This document shows, piece after piece, positions 34,936-43,775 of a stretch of 64,000 bases of DNA. The notes under the pieces were generated by a model. It ran no database searches, was not told the DNA's origin, and saw nothing but the letters and a program-made list of their open reading frames with translations. This stretch comes from CAMDPA01 sp964574325 (lineage in GTDB: Bacteria; Pseudomonadota; Alphaproteobacteria; Rhizobiales; Hyphomicrobiaceae): contig CAZNMY010000008.1 in NCBI GenBank assembly GCA_964574325.1, forward strand, positions 36,208-100,207. The letters run 5' to 3'. Made by a program: the position numbers and the translations under genes. Position 1 is the stretch's first letter. Every line of letters begins with the position of its first letter.

Positions 34936-36354
34936 TTACGATGTCGCCGGCGGGGTCCACTTCGTGCGCATCGTCACGAGTTCTTCGGAGGCGGACGGAT
35001 GCACGGCCATCGTCGCATCGAAGTCGGCCTTCGTCGCGCCCATCCGCATGGCGATCGCGGCGAGCTGCGCCATCTCGGCGGCGTCCGGCCCCAACACATG
35101 GCAGCCGAGCACTCTGCCGGTGCGCTGGTCGACGACGAGCTTCATCGCCATGCGTTCGCCGCGCCCGGACAGCGTTCCCTTCATCGGGCGGAACTGAGCC
35201 TTGTAGAGATCGATCTCGCCGCCCAGGCCGGCGAGCGAAGGGTACGTCTTCGCGATGAGCGCGGGATCACGGGCCTCGGCTTCCGTCAGGCCGACGGTGC
35301 CGATTTCGGGCGTTGAGAACACGCCGGTCGGAATCATGTCGTAGGAGGTCGACCAGCTCTGTTTGCCGAAGGTGCTGTCGGCGAAAGCGTGGCCTTCGCG
35401 GATTGCGACCGGCGTCAACTGCACGCGATTGGTGACGTCGCCGACCGCATAGATGCTGGCCACGTTGGTGCGGGACGCGGCGTCGACGGCGATGCCACCG
35501 TTCTTCGACAGCGCCACGCCGGCTTTCTCGAGACCGAGCCCCGTCACGTTGGGCGTGCGGCCGGTGGCGAACATCGCGGCGTCACTTTCGAGCACCGTGC
35601 CGTTCGAGAGCGTCACGGCGAGGCCGCCGGCGTTTTTGGTGAGCTTCGTGATCGTCGCCCCGGTGACGATGCGGATGCCGCGGCGCGCATATTCCTCGGT
35701 AAGGCCGGCGCGCATGTCCTCGTCGAAGCCGCGCAGGATGCGCTCGCCGCGATAGACGATGGTGACCTCACTGCCGAGACCCGCGAAGATACCGGCGAAT
35801 TCCACCGCGATATAGCCGCCGCCGTAGATCACGACACGGCTGGGCAGTGACGTCAGATGGAACGCCTCGTTCGACGTGATGGCGTGCTCGATGCCTTCGA
35901 TCGTGTTGTCGCCCATCGCGGGCCAGCCGCCGGTCGCGATCAGGATCTTGTCCGCTGTGACGATCCGGCCGCCCTCGACCAAGCGCACGGCGTTGGGGCC
36001 TTCGAGCACGGCGCGGGTCGCGTGGATTTCCACGCCGGCCTTTTCGAGGTTGACGCGATAGATCCCCTCGAGACGGGCGATCTCCTTGTCCTTGTTCGCG
36101 ATCAGCTTGGCCCAGTCGAATGTGGTCCGGCCGACGGTCCAGCCGAAGCCCGCGGCGTCCTCGAAATCGTCGTGGAAGCGGCTGGCGTAGACGAGCAGCT
36201 TCTTGGGGACGCAGCCGCGGATCACGCAGGTGCCGCCCATCCTGTATTCCTCGGCGATGCCGACCTTGGCGCCGTGTCCGGCAGCGATCCGCGCGGCCCG
36301 GACGCCACCCGAGCCACCGCCGATAACGAACAGGTCGTAGTCGTGCCTTGCCAT
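34936..36354 (-). CDS. gor: Glutathione-disulfide reductase
   Basis: 472 aa pyridine-nucleotide disulfide oxidoreductase. FAD motif VIGGGSGGVRAARIAA (10-25), redox-active Cys43/Cys48 in GGTCVIRGCVPKK, NADPH motif GGGYIAVEFAGIFAGLGSEV, the DEVxxATGR-like FATGRTPNVTGLGLEKAGV, AVGDVTNRVQLTPVAI, and the C-terminal HPSASEELV with the His-x4-Glu active-site pair. The GCVPKK spacing and the His-Pro-Ser/Thr-Ala/Ser-Glu motif point to glutathione rather than lipoamide. The rpiA gene lies about 83 bp upstream on the same strand. Confidence 0.94.
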   Translation of the reverse strand: MARHDYDLFVIGGGSGGVRAARIAAGHGAKVGIAEEYRMGGTCVIRGCVPKKLLVYASRFHDDFEDAAGFGWTVGRTTFDWAKLIANKDKEIARLEGIYRVNLEKAGVEIHATRAVLEGPNAVRLVEGGRIVTADKILIATGGWPAMGDNTIEGIEHAITSNEAFHLTSLPSRVVIYGGGYIAVEFAGIFAGLGSEVTIVYRGERILRGFDEDMRAGLTEEYARRGIRIVTGATITKLTKNAGGLAVTLSNGTVLESDAAMFATGRTPNVTGLGLEKAGVALSKNGGIAVDAASRTNVASIYAVGDVTNRVQLTPVAIREGHAFADSTFGKQSWSTSYDMIPTGVFSTPEIGTVGLTEAEARDPALIAKTYPSLAGLGGEIDLYKAQFRPMKGTLSGRGERMAMKLVVDQRTGRVLGCHVLGPDAAEMAQLAAIAMRMGATKADFDATMAVHPSASEELVTMRTKWTPPATS

Positions 36355-36437
36355 CGCATTGAACCTTTGCGCTTAGATTTGGGAACGAGCCGGGAGTTCG
36401 CGGGTGCTGGCCGCTCGGTGTCGGTAATGGGGCGCGG

Positions 36438-37163
36438 CTAATCCTCGTCCTCTTCGAGCGGGCCGATCACCTCGACACCGCCGGGCGCCGCGAGAAACGC
36501 CATGTCGGCGAGCCCCAGGAACAGCCCGTGCTCGACGACGCCGGGGATCACGCCCAGCCCATCGGCCAGGATTTCCGGCTCGAAGATTTCGCGGAAGTCG
36601 CAATCGAGGATGAAGTTGCCGTTGTCGGTGACGAACGGCGAGCCGTCGCGGTTCATACGTTGCCGGATCTCGCCGAAGCAGCCGGCGTCCTCGGCCTGAT
36701 CCTTCATGTGGATGCGTGTCGAGGCGAGGCCGAACCGGACCACCTCCACCGGCAGGGGAAAACGGCCGAGGCACTCCACGAGCTTGCTCTTGTCTGCGAT
36801 CACGATCATCCGGTCCGACGCCGCCGCGACGATTTTCTCGCGCAGCAGGGCTCCACCACCGCCCTTGATGAGGCGCAACTCGGTGTCGACCTCGTCGGCG
36901 CCGTCGATCGTCAGATCGAGGCGCGGCGTCTCATCGAGGGTGGTCAGCCGAATGCCCAGGCGTTCGGCCTGGGCGCGCGTGGCTTCGGAGGTGGGCACAC
37001 CGATCACGTCGAGGCCCTTGGCCACACGTTCCGCCAGGAGATCGACGAAATGGGCAGCCGTCGAGCCGGTGCCGAGCCCCAGGCGCATCCCCGGCTCGAC
37101 CAGCGCCACCGCGCGTGCCGCAGCCGCCCGCTTCAGTTCATCCGCGCTCATGGTTCCGCTCAT
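36438..37163 (-). CDS. rpiA: Ribose-5-phosphate isomerase A
   Basis: 241 aa, interconverting ribose-5- and ribulose-5-phosphate. Features: GLGTGSTAAHFVDLLAERV (phosphate loop), VPTSEATRAQAERLGI, LDLTIDGADEVD, LIKGGGGALLREKIVAAAS with catalytic residues, and PVEVVRFG. The start lies inside four tandem 12-bp repeats, each containing ATG AGC; only the ATGs at 37163 and 37151 are in frame without a stop (the repeat beginning at 37175 runs into TGA). The shorter start (MSADELKRAA) is equally good. Gor follows downstream. Confidence 0.95.
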   Translation of the reverse strand: MSGTMSADELKRAAAARAVALVEPGMRLGLGTGSTAAHFVDLLAERVAKGLDVIGVPTSEATRAQAERLGIRLTTLDETPRLDLTIDGADEVDTELRLIKGGGGALLREKIVAAASDRMIVIADKSKLVECLGRFPLPVEVVRFGLASTRIHMKDQAEDAGCFGEIRQRMNRDGSPFVTDNGNFILDCDFREIFEPEILADGLGVIPGVVEHGLFLGLADMAFLAAPGGVEVIGPLEEDED

Positions 37164-37190
37164 GGTTCAGCTCATGGCTCCGCTCATGGC
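37140..37190. repeat. Four 12-bp tandem repeats over the rpiA start
   Basis: Minus-strand unit ATGAGCGGAACC, with variants, repeated at 12-bp spacing; ATGs start at 37187, 37175, 37163 and 37151. Multiples of 12 keep the frame, but one unit has a TGA, so the outer two cannot initiate rpiA. Copy-number slippage here would change the leader or N-terminus. Confidence 0.8.
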
Positions 37191-37318
37191 TCTGGGCCTG
37201 TCGATGCTCGCATCTCGATCCACCCGGACGACATAAGCCCGCAATGAGAGCATGACAACCAAGGCGGCGATCACCTATGAGGGCTTCCCGCGATCCTCCG
37301 CTCCTCTGGAAATTCGAT

Positions 37319-37990
37319 ATGCAGCCTTTCACGGTGGTCTTCGATCTCGACGGAACGCTGGTCGATACCGCGCCCGACCTTGTCAACGCGACGAACCACG
37401 TCCTCGGCGCCATCGGCGTCGAACCGGTGCCCGAGGAGGTGCTGCGGCCGTTCATCAGCATCGGGTCGCGGCGGATGATCGTAGAAGGGCTCGCCTTTCA
37501 CGGACGGGTGCTGGAAGCGGACCGCATCGATGCGATGTGGCAGTCGTTCCTGGCCTACTATGCCGACAACATCGCCGTTGACAGTCGGCCCTACCCGGGT
37601 GTCGAGGCCGTGCTGGATGAGCTTCACCGGCAGGATATCCGCATCGCCGTATGCACGAACAAGATGGAGGTGCTGTCCAGGCGGCTGCTCGCGGCGCTGC
37701 GGCTCGATCATCGCTTCGCGACGGTGTGCGGGCGGGACACGTTCCCCGTCTACAAGCCCCATCCCGACCATCTGTTGGGGACCATCTCGGCCGCCGGCGG
37801 CGTGCCCTCGCACGCGGTCATGGTCGGCGACAGCGACACCGACGTCTCGACCGCGAGGGCGGCGGGGATACCGATCATCGGCGTGGGCTTCGGCTACACC
37901 GAAATTCCCATGCACGACTTGGAACCAGACGCATTGATCGGTCATTACCGGGACTTCGGCGAGGCGCTGCGGCGGCTTCGGGCCAAGTGA
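37319..37990 (+). CDS. gph: Phosphoglycolate phosphatase (HAD family)
   Basis: 223 aa HAD-superfamily hydrolase; removes phosphate from 2-phosphoglycolate. Motif I VFDLDGTLVDT (nucleophile Asp at residue 9), motif II CTNK with Thr, motif III Lys in KPHPDHL, motif IV GDSDTDVSTARAAG. A helical cap (about residues 20-85) gives class C1. The ATG at 37319 is preferred to an upstream ATG at 37277, which would add an unlikely leader. The gene is divergent from rpiA. Confidence 0.92.
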   Translation: MQPFTVVFDLDGTLVDTAPDLVNATNHVLGAIGVEPVPEEVLRPFISIGSRRMIVEGLAFHGRVLEADRIDAMWQSFLAYYADNIAVDSRPYPGVEAVLDELHRQDIRIAVCTNKMEVLSRRLLAALRLDHRFATVCGRDTFPVYKPHPDHLLGTISAAGGVPSHAVMVGDSDTDVSTARAAGIPIIGVGFGYTEIPMHDLEPDALIGHYRDFGEALRRLRAK

Positions 37991-38158
37991 CGTGTCTCGA
38001 ACAGCCGGCGGATTGTTGCCGGCGAGCCATGCGGGCGGGTTCTGATCGTGAAGATGTCCGGTCGGCACGCCGCGGCCACAATCGTGGTTCAGCACCTTGC
38101 GCAGGCGCGGCGGCGATCCTTCGCCGCTAGTCTCGGTAATCAGGGCCTGGAGATGACG

Positions 38159-38464
38159 ATGAGACTGCTCGTTGCTGCCTGTGGTGCGGCGCTTCTGATG
38201 TCGGTCCCGTGTACGGCCGAGGAGGCCAAGCAGGCCGGGATCGCAAAGCCGCTTGTGCTGACGCTGCCGGCGAGTTCCGGCGACTGTCTGAAGACGCTGG
38301 AGGCCGTGCTCGACCATGCGCTCGCCGCCGATCTCCTCGACGATCAGCTCGGCGAAGCGGAAGGCCGGTTCGAAAAGCTCGAAACTGCCTGCATCGAAGG
38401 TCGCTTTCCCGATGCACTCGAGCATGCGCAGGCGATCGTCAAGCTCGTGTCGATGAACAAGTAG
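38159..38464 (+). CDS. Small secreted protein of unknown function
   Basis: 101 aa. A signal peptide (residues 1-20, MRLLVAACGAALLMSVPCTA) is followed by a short mature domain of two or three helices with two cysteines (SGDCLKTLEAVLDHALAADLLDDQL ... LETACIEGRFPDALEHAQAIVKLV). GGAG seven bases upstream fits the ATG at 38159 better than the one at 38153. No family recognised. Convergent with the lytic transglycosylase gene, 36 bp apart. Confidence 0.7.
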   Translation: MRLLVAACGAALLMSVPCTAEEAKQAGIAKPLVLTLPASSGDCLKTLEAVLDHALAADLLDDQLGEAEGRFEKLETACIEGRFPDALEHAQAIVKLVSMNK

Positions 38465-38500
38465 GTTTCCACCGTTCTCGCCGCGGGGTCAGCGCGCCGG

Positions 38501-39808
38501 TCAGCGTCCCGGGCGCAAGCGCTCCAGCAGCTCGTAGCTCGGATAGGCGTCAGCCGGCATTCCGAGCTTGAGCTGCGCTTGCCTGATCGCGGTTCGCGTG
38601 GCCACGCCGAGCCGTCCATCGGGTACGCCGGCATCGAGACCGCGGCGGCCGAGCAGGATCTGCATCTCCTTCACGCCGTTGGCATCGACGACCTGGACGG
38701 GAGCGCGGCCTGGGTTGAGTAACGGCGCGCCCGCGATCCTGTTGGCGAGATAGGCGGCCGTCGTCGCGTAGTTGAGTGATTTGTTCCATTCGGTATAGAC
38801 GCCGAAATTGCGGTACGCGATGAAAGCCGGACCGTTCCTGCCCATCAGCAGATGCAGGGAAACCGGCACGCCGTCGGCGGGGATCGGCTCTCCGTTGACG
38901 CGCGTCACGCCCCACTTCGCCCATTGCGAGCGCGGGTGCTGGATCGTGAGATTCGCCTGCTCCCAGGGGAGCTTTTCGGGAACGCGCACTTCCTCCAGCC
39001 AGGGCTCGCCCGGTTTCCAGCCGATCGACCGGATGTAGTTCGCGGAGGACGCGACGATATCCGGGATCGATTTGAAGAGATCGCGGCGTCCGTCGCCGTC
39101 GTAGTCGAGCGCGTAATTGTCGTAGTGCGTCGGCAGGAACTGCGTCTGGCCGAGCTCGCCGGCCCATGAGCCGATCATGTCGGCGGGCTTCAGGTCGCCC
39201 TTGTCGATGATCTTCAACGCGGCGATCAGCTCGGCGCGGAACATGTCGCTGCGCCGGCAATCGTAGGCGAGCGTCGCCAGCGATCGCAGTACCGGCAGCT
39301 TGCCCATGCCCGAACCGAAGTCGCTTTCCAGCGCCCACAAGCCGGTGATGACGGTCGCGGGAATGCCGAATTCCTTCTCGACGCGGTCGAACAGCGCTTT
39401 GTGCCGGGTCATCATCGTGCGGGCGTTCGTCACGCGGTTCTGCGATGCGAGCTTACCCTGGAACTCGAGAAAGCTCTGCGAGAAGAACGCCTGACCGCGG
39501 TCGCGCCGGATGATGCTGTCGTCGAGCGTCATCCCGTCGAGCGCGGTCGCAATGGTCCGCGCGGTGACACCGGCCTTGGCCGCATCTGCGCGGAAGGTCG
39601 CGAGCCAGCGGCCGAAGTCGGCGGTATTGCGGCAGGCCGGGGGAGGTGCCAGGTTTTGTGCTGCGGCCTGTGATGCTGGCTGCGCCGGCTTGGTCTGACC
39701 TTGAACCTGGATCTGGAAAGGGCCTTGCGCCGCCGCCGGGCCGGGGATGACCGCCCGCCCCGCCGCGACGAGGATGGCGGACGCGAGCATCTTCTTACGC
39801 AAACTCAT
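38501..39808 (-). CDS. Lytic murein transglycosylase with peptidoglycan-binding domain
   Basis: 435 aa MltB-type (SLT_2) periplasmic enzyme. Signal peptide about 1-27, a Gln/Pro-rich linker, the transglycosylase domain from about 58 to 365 with catalytic Glu161 in LWALESDFGSGMG, SWAGELGQTQFLPTHYDNYALDYDGDGRRDL (EF-hand-like DYDGDG), then a C-terminal PG_binding_1 domain (GVKEMQILLGRRGLDAGVPDGRLGVATRTAIRQAQ). It cleaves the MurNAc-GlcNAc bond to 1,6-anhydro products. Full length. Confidence 0.94.
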   Translation of the reverse strand: MSLRKKMLASAILVAAGRAVIPGPAAAQGPFQIQVQGQTKPAQPASQAAAQNLAPPPACRNTADFGRWLATFRADAAKAGVTARTIATALDGMTLDDSIIRRDRGQAFFSQSFLEFQGKLASQNRVTNARTMMTRHKALFDRVEKEFGIPATVITGLWALESDFGSGMGKLPVLRSLATLAYDCRRSDMFRAELIAALKIIDKGDLKPADMIGSWAGELGQTQFLPTHYDNYALDYDGDGRRDLFKSIPDIVASSANYIRSIGWKPGEPWLEEVRVPEKLPWEQANLTIQHPRSQWAKWGVTRVNGEPIPADGVPVSLHLLMGRNGPAFIAYRNFGVYTEWNKSLNYATTAAYLANRIAGAPLLNPGRAPVQVVDANGVKEMQILLGRRGLDAGVPDGRLGVATRTAIRQAQLKLGMPADAYPSYELLERLRPGR

Positions 39809-39963
39809 CGATAGCTCACTGTATCAGTTGTACCGAGGCACAGCGTTCACTACTGCCTACCAACCGTGCGGCGTCAAGCACTACAGTCCGGCGGTGGCGG
39901 GACACGGTGCTGCGTCGTCTGCTGATGCCTCGTCACGTGCGGCGCGCCGAATGCGATTGCCAT

Positions 39964-39990
39964 GGGGTCAGACCCGCAGGGTCTGACCCC
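39964..39990. repeat. 27-bp palindromic repeat, copy 4
   Basis: Perfect copy with arms GGGGTCAGACCC and GGGTCTGACCCC. Intergenic, between the transglycosylase start and trmFO, about 100 bp before trmFO. Confidence 0.9.
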
Positions 39991-40091
39991 GATCAACCCC
40001 TGTTCCTGCGGGAGGGGATGGGGAGGGTTTCGGACCATTCCCCGGGGGTGTCCGATTGAGGGCATCGGCGAGATCCAATACAGTGCGGCGC

Positions 40092-41627
40092 ATGCACAAA
40101 AAACAACCAGTCCATATCATCGGCGGCGGGCTCGCCGGTTCGGAAGCCGCCTGGCAGATCGCATCGGCCGGCACGCCGGTCGTGCTCCACGAGATGCGGC
40201 CACATCGTACCACGGAGGCGCATCGCACCGACGGGCTGGCCGAGCTCGTCTGCTCGAATTCGTTTCGGGCCGACGACTGGCAGGGCAATGCCGTGGGTCT
40301 GCTGCACGAGGAGATGCGCCGCTGTGGCTCGCTCGTCCTTGCCGCCGCCGATCTCCACAAGCTGCCGGCCGGCGGCGCTCTCGCTGTCGACCGCGACGGC
40401 TTCTCGGCCGAGATCACGCGGCGCTTGAGTGAGCATCCCCTCGTCGAGATCCGTCGGGAGGAAATCGCAGGCCTGCCGCCGGCCGAATGGGACAGCGTCA
40501 TCATCGCAACGGGGCCGCTGACGTCGGATGCGCTGGCCAAGGCGATCCTGGAGGTTTCCGGCTCGGAGGCGCTGGCCTTCTTCGATGCGATCGCTCCCGT
40601 CGTGCATGCCCATTCGATCGACGAGACGAAGGCGTGGCGGCAATCGCGTTATGACAAGGCGGGCCCTGGTGGCACCGGCGCGGACTACATCAACTGCGCC
40701 TTCGACAAGCCGCAGTACGAAGCGTTCATCGACGCGCTTCTGGCCGGTGAAAAGACCAGCTTCAAGGAATGGGAGGCGTCCACACCCTACTTCGACGGGT
40801 GCCTGCCGATCGAGGTCATGGCCGAGCGCGGCAGGGATACGCTGCGTTACGGTCCGATGAAGCCGGTCGGTCTGTCCAACCCGCACCAGGACGGGCGCAG
40901 GCCCTGGGCCGTCGTGCAACTTCGGCAGGACAATGCGCTGGGCACGCTGTGGAACCTCGTGGGCTTCCAGACCAAGCTGAAGCACGCCGAGCAACTCCGG
41001 GTATTCCGCATGATCCCGGGGCTCGAGAACGCCGAGTTCGCCCGTCTCGGGGGGCTGCATCGCAATACGTTCCTCGACAGTCCGCGCCTGCTCGATCCGA
41101 TGCTGCGGCTGAAGGCGCAGCCGCGCCTCCGCTTCGCAGGTCAGATCACCGGGGTCGAAGGGTACGTCGAAAGCGCGGCGGTGGGCCTGCTGGCGGGGCG
41201 CTTCGCGGCAGCCGAGTGGGCCGGGATCGCACCGCGCACGCCGCCGGGGACGACCGCACTGGGCGCGCTCATCGCGCACATCACCGGCGGCCACATCTCG
41301 GCGCCGCCGGAGGTGTCGGACATTCCCGGGCTGATACCCGACACTGAAGGCGCGCCGACACTTCCCAGTGACTTCGACGCCATGGGTTCAGCCCCGCAGG
41401 GTCTGACCCCACCGCCCGCGTCCGCGTCGAAACCCCGTTCGTTCCAGCCGATGAACGTCAACTTCGGCTTGTTTCCGCCGTTCGAGGGGCCGGACAAGGG
41501 ACCGGACGGCAAGCGCCTCAAGGGCAAGGACAAGGGCTTCGCCCGCAAGCGCGCGATGGCGGCACGCTCTCTCGACGATCTCGCCGTTTGGCTATCGGAA
41601 AGCCGCCTGCAGGCAGCCGCCGAATAA
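40092..41627 (+). CDS. trmFO: Folate-dependent tRNA (uracil-5-)-methyltransferase TrmFO
   Basis: 511 aa flavoprotein; makes ribothymidine at tRNA position 54 with methylene-THF and FAD(H2). Features: FAD motif IIGGGLAGSEAAWQIA (9-24), VLHEMRP, ELVCSNSFRADD (catalytic Cys), GTGADYINCAFDKPQYE and the C-terminal FQPMNVNFGLFPPF. Oddity: residues 432-440 (GSAPQGLTP) are encoded by a copy of the 27-bp palindromic repeat, inserted before the FQPMNVNFGL block. The frame is preserved and all motifs are present. The start at 40092 fits the family; an in-frame upstream Met at 40056 is not conserved. Confidence 0.94.
   Translation: MHKKQPVHIIGGGLAGSEAAWQIASAGTPVVLHEMRPHRTTEAHRTDGLAELVCSNSFRADDWQGNAVGLLHEEMRRCGSLVLAAADLHKLPAGGALAVDRDGFSAEITRRLSEHPLVEIRREEIAGLPPAEWDSVIIATGPLTSDALAKAILEVSGSEALAFFDAIAPVVHAHSIDETKAWRQSRYDKAGPGGTGADYINCAFDKPQYEAFIDALLAGEKTSFKEWEASTPYFDGCLPIEVMAERGRDTLRYGPMKPVGLSNPHQDGRRPWAVVQLRQDNALGTLWNLVGFQTKLKHAEQLRVFRMIPGLENAEFARLGGLHRNTFLDSPRLLDPMLRLKAQPRLRFAGQITGVEGYVESAAVGLLAGRFAAAEWAGIAPRTPPGTTALGALIAHITGGHISAPPEVSDIPGLIPDTEGAPTLPSDFDAMGSAPQGLTPPPASASKPRSFQPMNVNFGLFPPFEGPDKGPDGKRLKGKDKGFARKRAMAARSLDDLAVWLSESRLQAAAE
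41384..41410. repeat. 27-bp palindromic repeat, copy 5 (inside trmFO)
   Basis: GGGTTCAGCCCC and GGGTCTGACCCC arms around GCA, with two changes from the perfect palindrome. It begins on the third base of codon 431, so it is read in a different frame from the copy in trpC and encodes GSAPQGLTP. Confidence 0.85.
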
Positions 41628-41635
41628 AGCTGCGC

Positions 41636-42802
41636 CTATCGGCTGTGGGCTGGCGCGCGCTTGGGCATCCAGGTGCCGGCTGCGAAGGGAGCGGCGAGCG
41701 GCCGGAGCGTGCGGCGCGCGGCGGGTTCCAGTCGGGCCGAGACCCAATAGGCGAACGCCAGAATCACAGCGAGGGTCAGCACGACGGCCGCGATGTCGCC
41801 GAGCGACGGCGCCAGCGTATCGATCAACAGGTATCCGACCTGCTGGTGCACGAGATAGAGCGGGTACGTCAGCGCGCCCAGCGCGAGCACGGTTCGCGAG
41901 GCCGGTATCCAGCGTGAAGCCATGATGCCGGCCAGAAACAGCGCGTAGATGCCGACGTGCAGGATCGCCAGCAGCGGGAGGCTCAGCGTGTCGTCGTAGA
42001 AGCGGGCGAAGATGCGCAGGTTCTCGAACGCATGCAGTGAGCCCAGCCCGAACGCGAAGCCGAGCAGGCCCCAGGCGACAGCGCGCCGTTCGCCGGACAA
42101 CAGGCGCTGGATCAGGATACCGCTGGCGAACAGGGCAGCGTACTCGGTGCAGAGCCCGAGGCGGAGTGCGCGGGACTGGAAGAAGCTCTCGTTGACGAAG
42201 GCGACGGCGAGCCAGATCGCGAGGATGGTCATCAGCCGGCGCTCGAACAGGCCGGCCGCGATCAGCACGGCGACCCACCCGTAGAACACCACTTCGATGA
42301 CGATCGACCAGTAGGCGCCGTCCATGAACGGCTGGCCCAGGCCCGGCGCGACCATCGTGAGGTTGGCGAGCCACTGCCAGACCGAAACCGTCGGCGTGCC
42401 GTTGGCGAGCAGCAGCATCACGAGCGCGGTCACGGTCATGCAGACCGCGTAGGCCGGGTAGAGGCGCAGCAGCCTCGACAGGGCGAATTCGCGCCAGGTG
42501 CGTCCGTGCGCGGAGGCCGCGATCACGAAGCCCGAGATGAGAAAGAACAGGTCGACGCCGAGGAAGCCGTATTGTGCGGCGGGGGCGAGGGCCGGAAACG
42601 ACGTTTGCATCGTCCCGCGCGCGGGGCCTGCATAACCGAAGTGGAACAGCACGACGGCGAGCGCTGCGACGAGACGCAGGAGATCGAGGCCCGCGAGGCG
42701 ATCGTGCGGCCGGGCTGGCTGGAGCGAGCGGCGCAGGGAATTGTCCGTCAGGTCGGCTCTGCGAGTGGACCGGGGTGCGATCCGGCCGCGTGGTGCTACC
42801 AT
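41636..42802 (-). CDS. Acyltransferase 3 family membrane protein
   Basis: 388 aa, about ten membrane helices. Family 3 (OafA/YrhL-type) acyltransferases O-acylate lipopolysaccharide, exopolysaccharide or glycolipid sugars. Features: LAGLDLLRLVAALAVVLFHFGY with the early His, GFLGVDLFFLISGFVIAASAHGRTWREFALSRLLRLYPAYAV, and SIVIEVVFYGWVAV. The N-terminus from this start is a positively charged cytoplasmic leader; an in-frame start at 42850 adds 16 residues. Convergent with trmFO, the stops only 8 bp apart. Target sugar unknown. Confidence 0.9.
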   Translation of the reverse strand: MVAPRGRIAPRSTRRADLTDNSLRRSLQPARPHDRLAGLDLLRLVAALAVVLFHFGYAGPARGTMQTSFPALAPAAQYGFLGVDLFFLISGFVIAASAHGRTWREFALSRLLRLYPAYAVCMTVTALVMLLLANGTPTVSVWQWLANLTMVAPGLGQPFMDGAYWSIVIEVVFYGWVAVLIAAGLFERRLMTILAIWLAVAFVNESFFQSRALRLGLCTEYAALFASGILIQRLLSGERRAVAWGLLGFAFGLGSLHAFENLRIFARFYDDTLSLPLLAILHVGIYALFLAGIMASRWIPASRTVLALGALTYPLYLVHQQVGYLLIDTLAPSLGDIAAVVLTLAVILAFAYWVSARLEPAARRTLRPLAAPFAAGTWMPKRAPAHSR

Positions 42803-43098
42803 GCGCTGGCCGAAACTCCTCCCAACGCTTCCCTCGACTCTGCCGGCCATGTCCCGCTACCTTGCTGTTCGGGCCCTGGTTCCAGGTCGCTGCTACCGCG
42901 CCGCTCATCCCGCTTGCCTCACACGTGCAAAGGCACACGTGCAAAGTCGGTGCCACCGGCTGAACGGGATATCCCAGGCGTCGGCTGGTGGTTAATCGGC
43001 TGACCGGTTCCGCAAACGGCCGAGACTTCGATCGAGGATCGGGCTAAGACCGCCGCGGCCGGTGTGGCCGGCAAGGCTCTGGACATGAGGAGGACGAG

Positions 43099-43755
43099 AT
43101 GGCCGACGAACCGATCGAAGGGGGTCGGGAGAAGCATCTCCTCTACGTTGCCGATCCCATGTGCTCTTGGTGCTACGGGTTCGGGCCCGTGATCGCTGAA
43201 ATCGCCGATCATTTCGGCGATCGGCTGCCGGTGCAACTCATGATGGGCGGTCTCCGGGCCGGCAATACCCAGCCGATGACCGCCGCCGACAAGAGTACCA
43301 TCGCGGGCCACTGGCAGAAGGTCCAGCAGGCGACGGGGCAGCCGTTCGACTTCGACAGCTTCAAGGCGCGCGAGGGCTGGATCTACGACACCGAGCCGGC
43401 CTGCCGAGCGGTCGTGACGATGCGGCTGCTCAATCCGAAGTATGCACTCGCCTACAAGGCACTGGTGCAACGCGCGTTCTATGCGGAAGGGCGCGATACC
43501 GCGAAGGAGAGCGTGCTCGCCGATGTCGCGGCGGAAACCGGTGTCGACCGAGAAATGTTCTTCGCGGAGATGATCTCCGACGAAGCCAGGTTGATGACCC
43601 AGCGCGATATCGCATCGGCGCAGAACGCGGGCATTCGCGGGTTCCCGACGCTGCTCGCCGGTGACGGGATGGGCAAGTACCTGCTCGTCACCAACGGCTA
43701 CCGCCCGCTCGATGGCTTGACCGACGCATTGGAAAAATGGCTCGACGCGGAATGA
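43099..43755 (+). CDS. DsbA-family thioredoxin-fold protein
   Basis: 218 aa without signal peptide, so cytoplasmic, like FrnE/SpxH-type DsbA-fold proteins rather than periplasmic DsbA. Active-site CSWC (Cys22, Cys25) in YVADPMCSWCYGFGPVI; an all-helical insert (about 55-150) and cis-proline region IRGFPTLLAGD complete the fold. The role is likely thiol-disulfide exchange or adaptor function; the partner is unknown. AGGAGGACGAG just upstream provides the ribosome-binding site. Confidence 0.88.
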   Translation: MADEPIEGGREKHLLYVADPMCSWCYGFGPVIAEIADHFGDRLPVQLMMGGLRAGNTQPMTAADKSTIAGHWQKVQQATGQPFDFDSFKAREGWIYDTEPACRAVVTMRLLNPKYALAYKALVQRAFYAEGRDTAKESVLADVAAETGVDREMFFAEMISDEARLMTQRDIASAQNAGIRGFPTLLAGDGMGKYLLVTNGYRPLDGLTDALEKWLDAE

Positions 43756-43767
43756 CGGCGTCGAGCC
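43739..43767. terminator. Stem-loop between convergent genes
   Basis: Perfect 10-bp stem GGCTCGACGC (43739-43748) with GCGTCGAGCC (43758-43767), 9-nt loop. It overlaps the stop of the DsbA-like gene and lies 9 bp from the stop of the dehydrogenase gene, so it probably serves both directions. There is no clean T-run. Confidence 0.55.
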
Positions 43768-43775
43768 GTTCGCGT

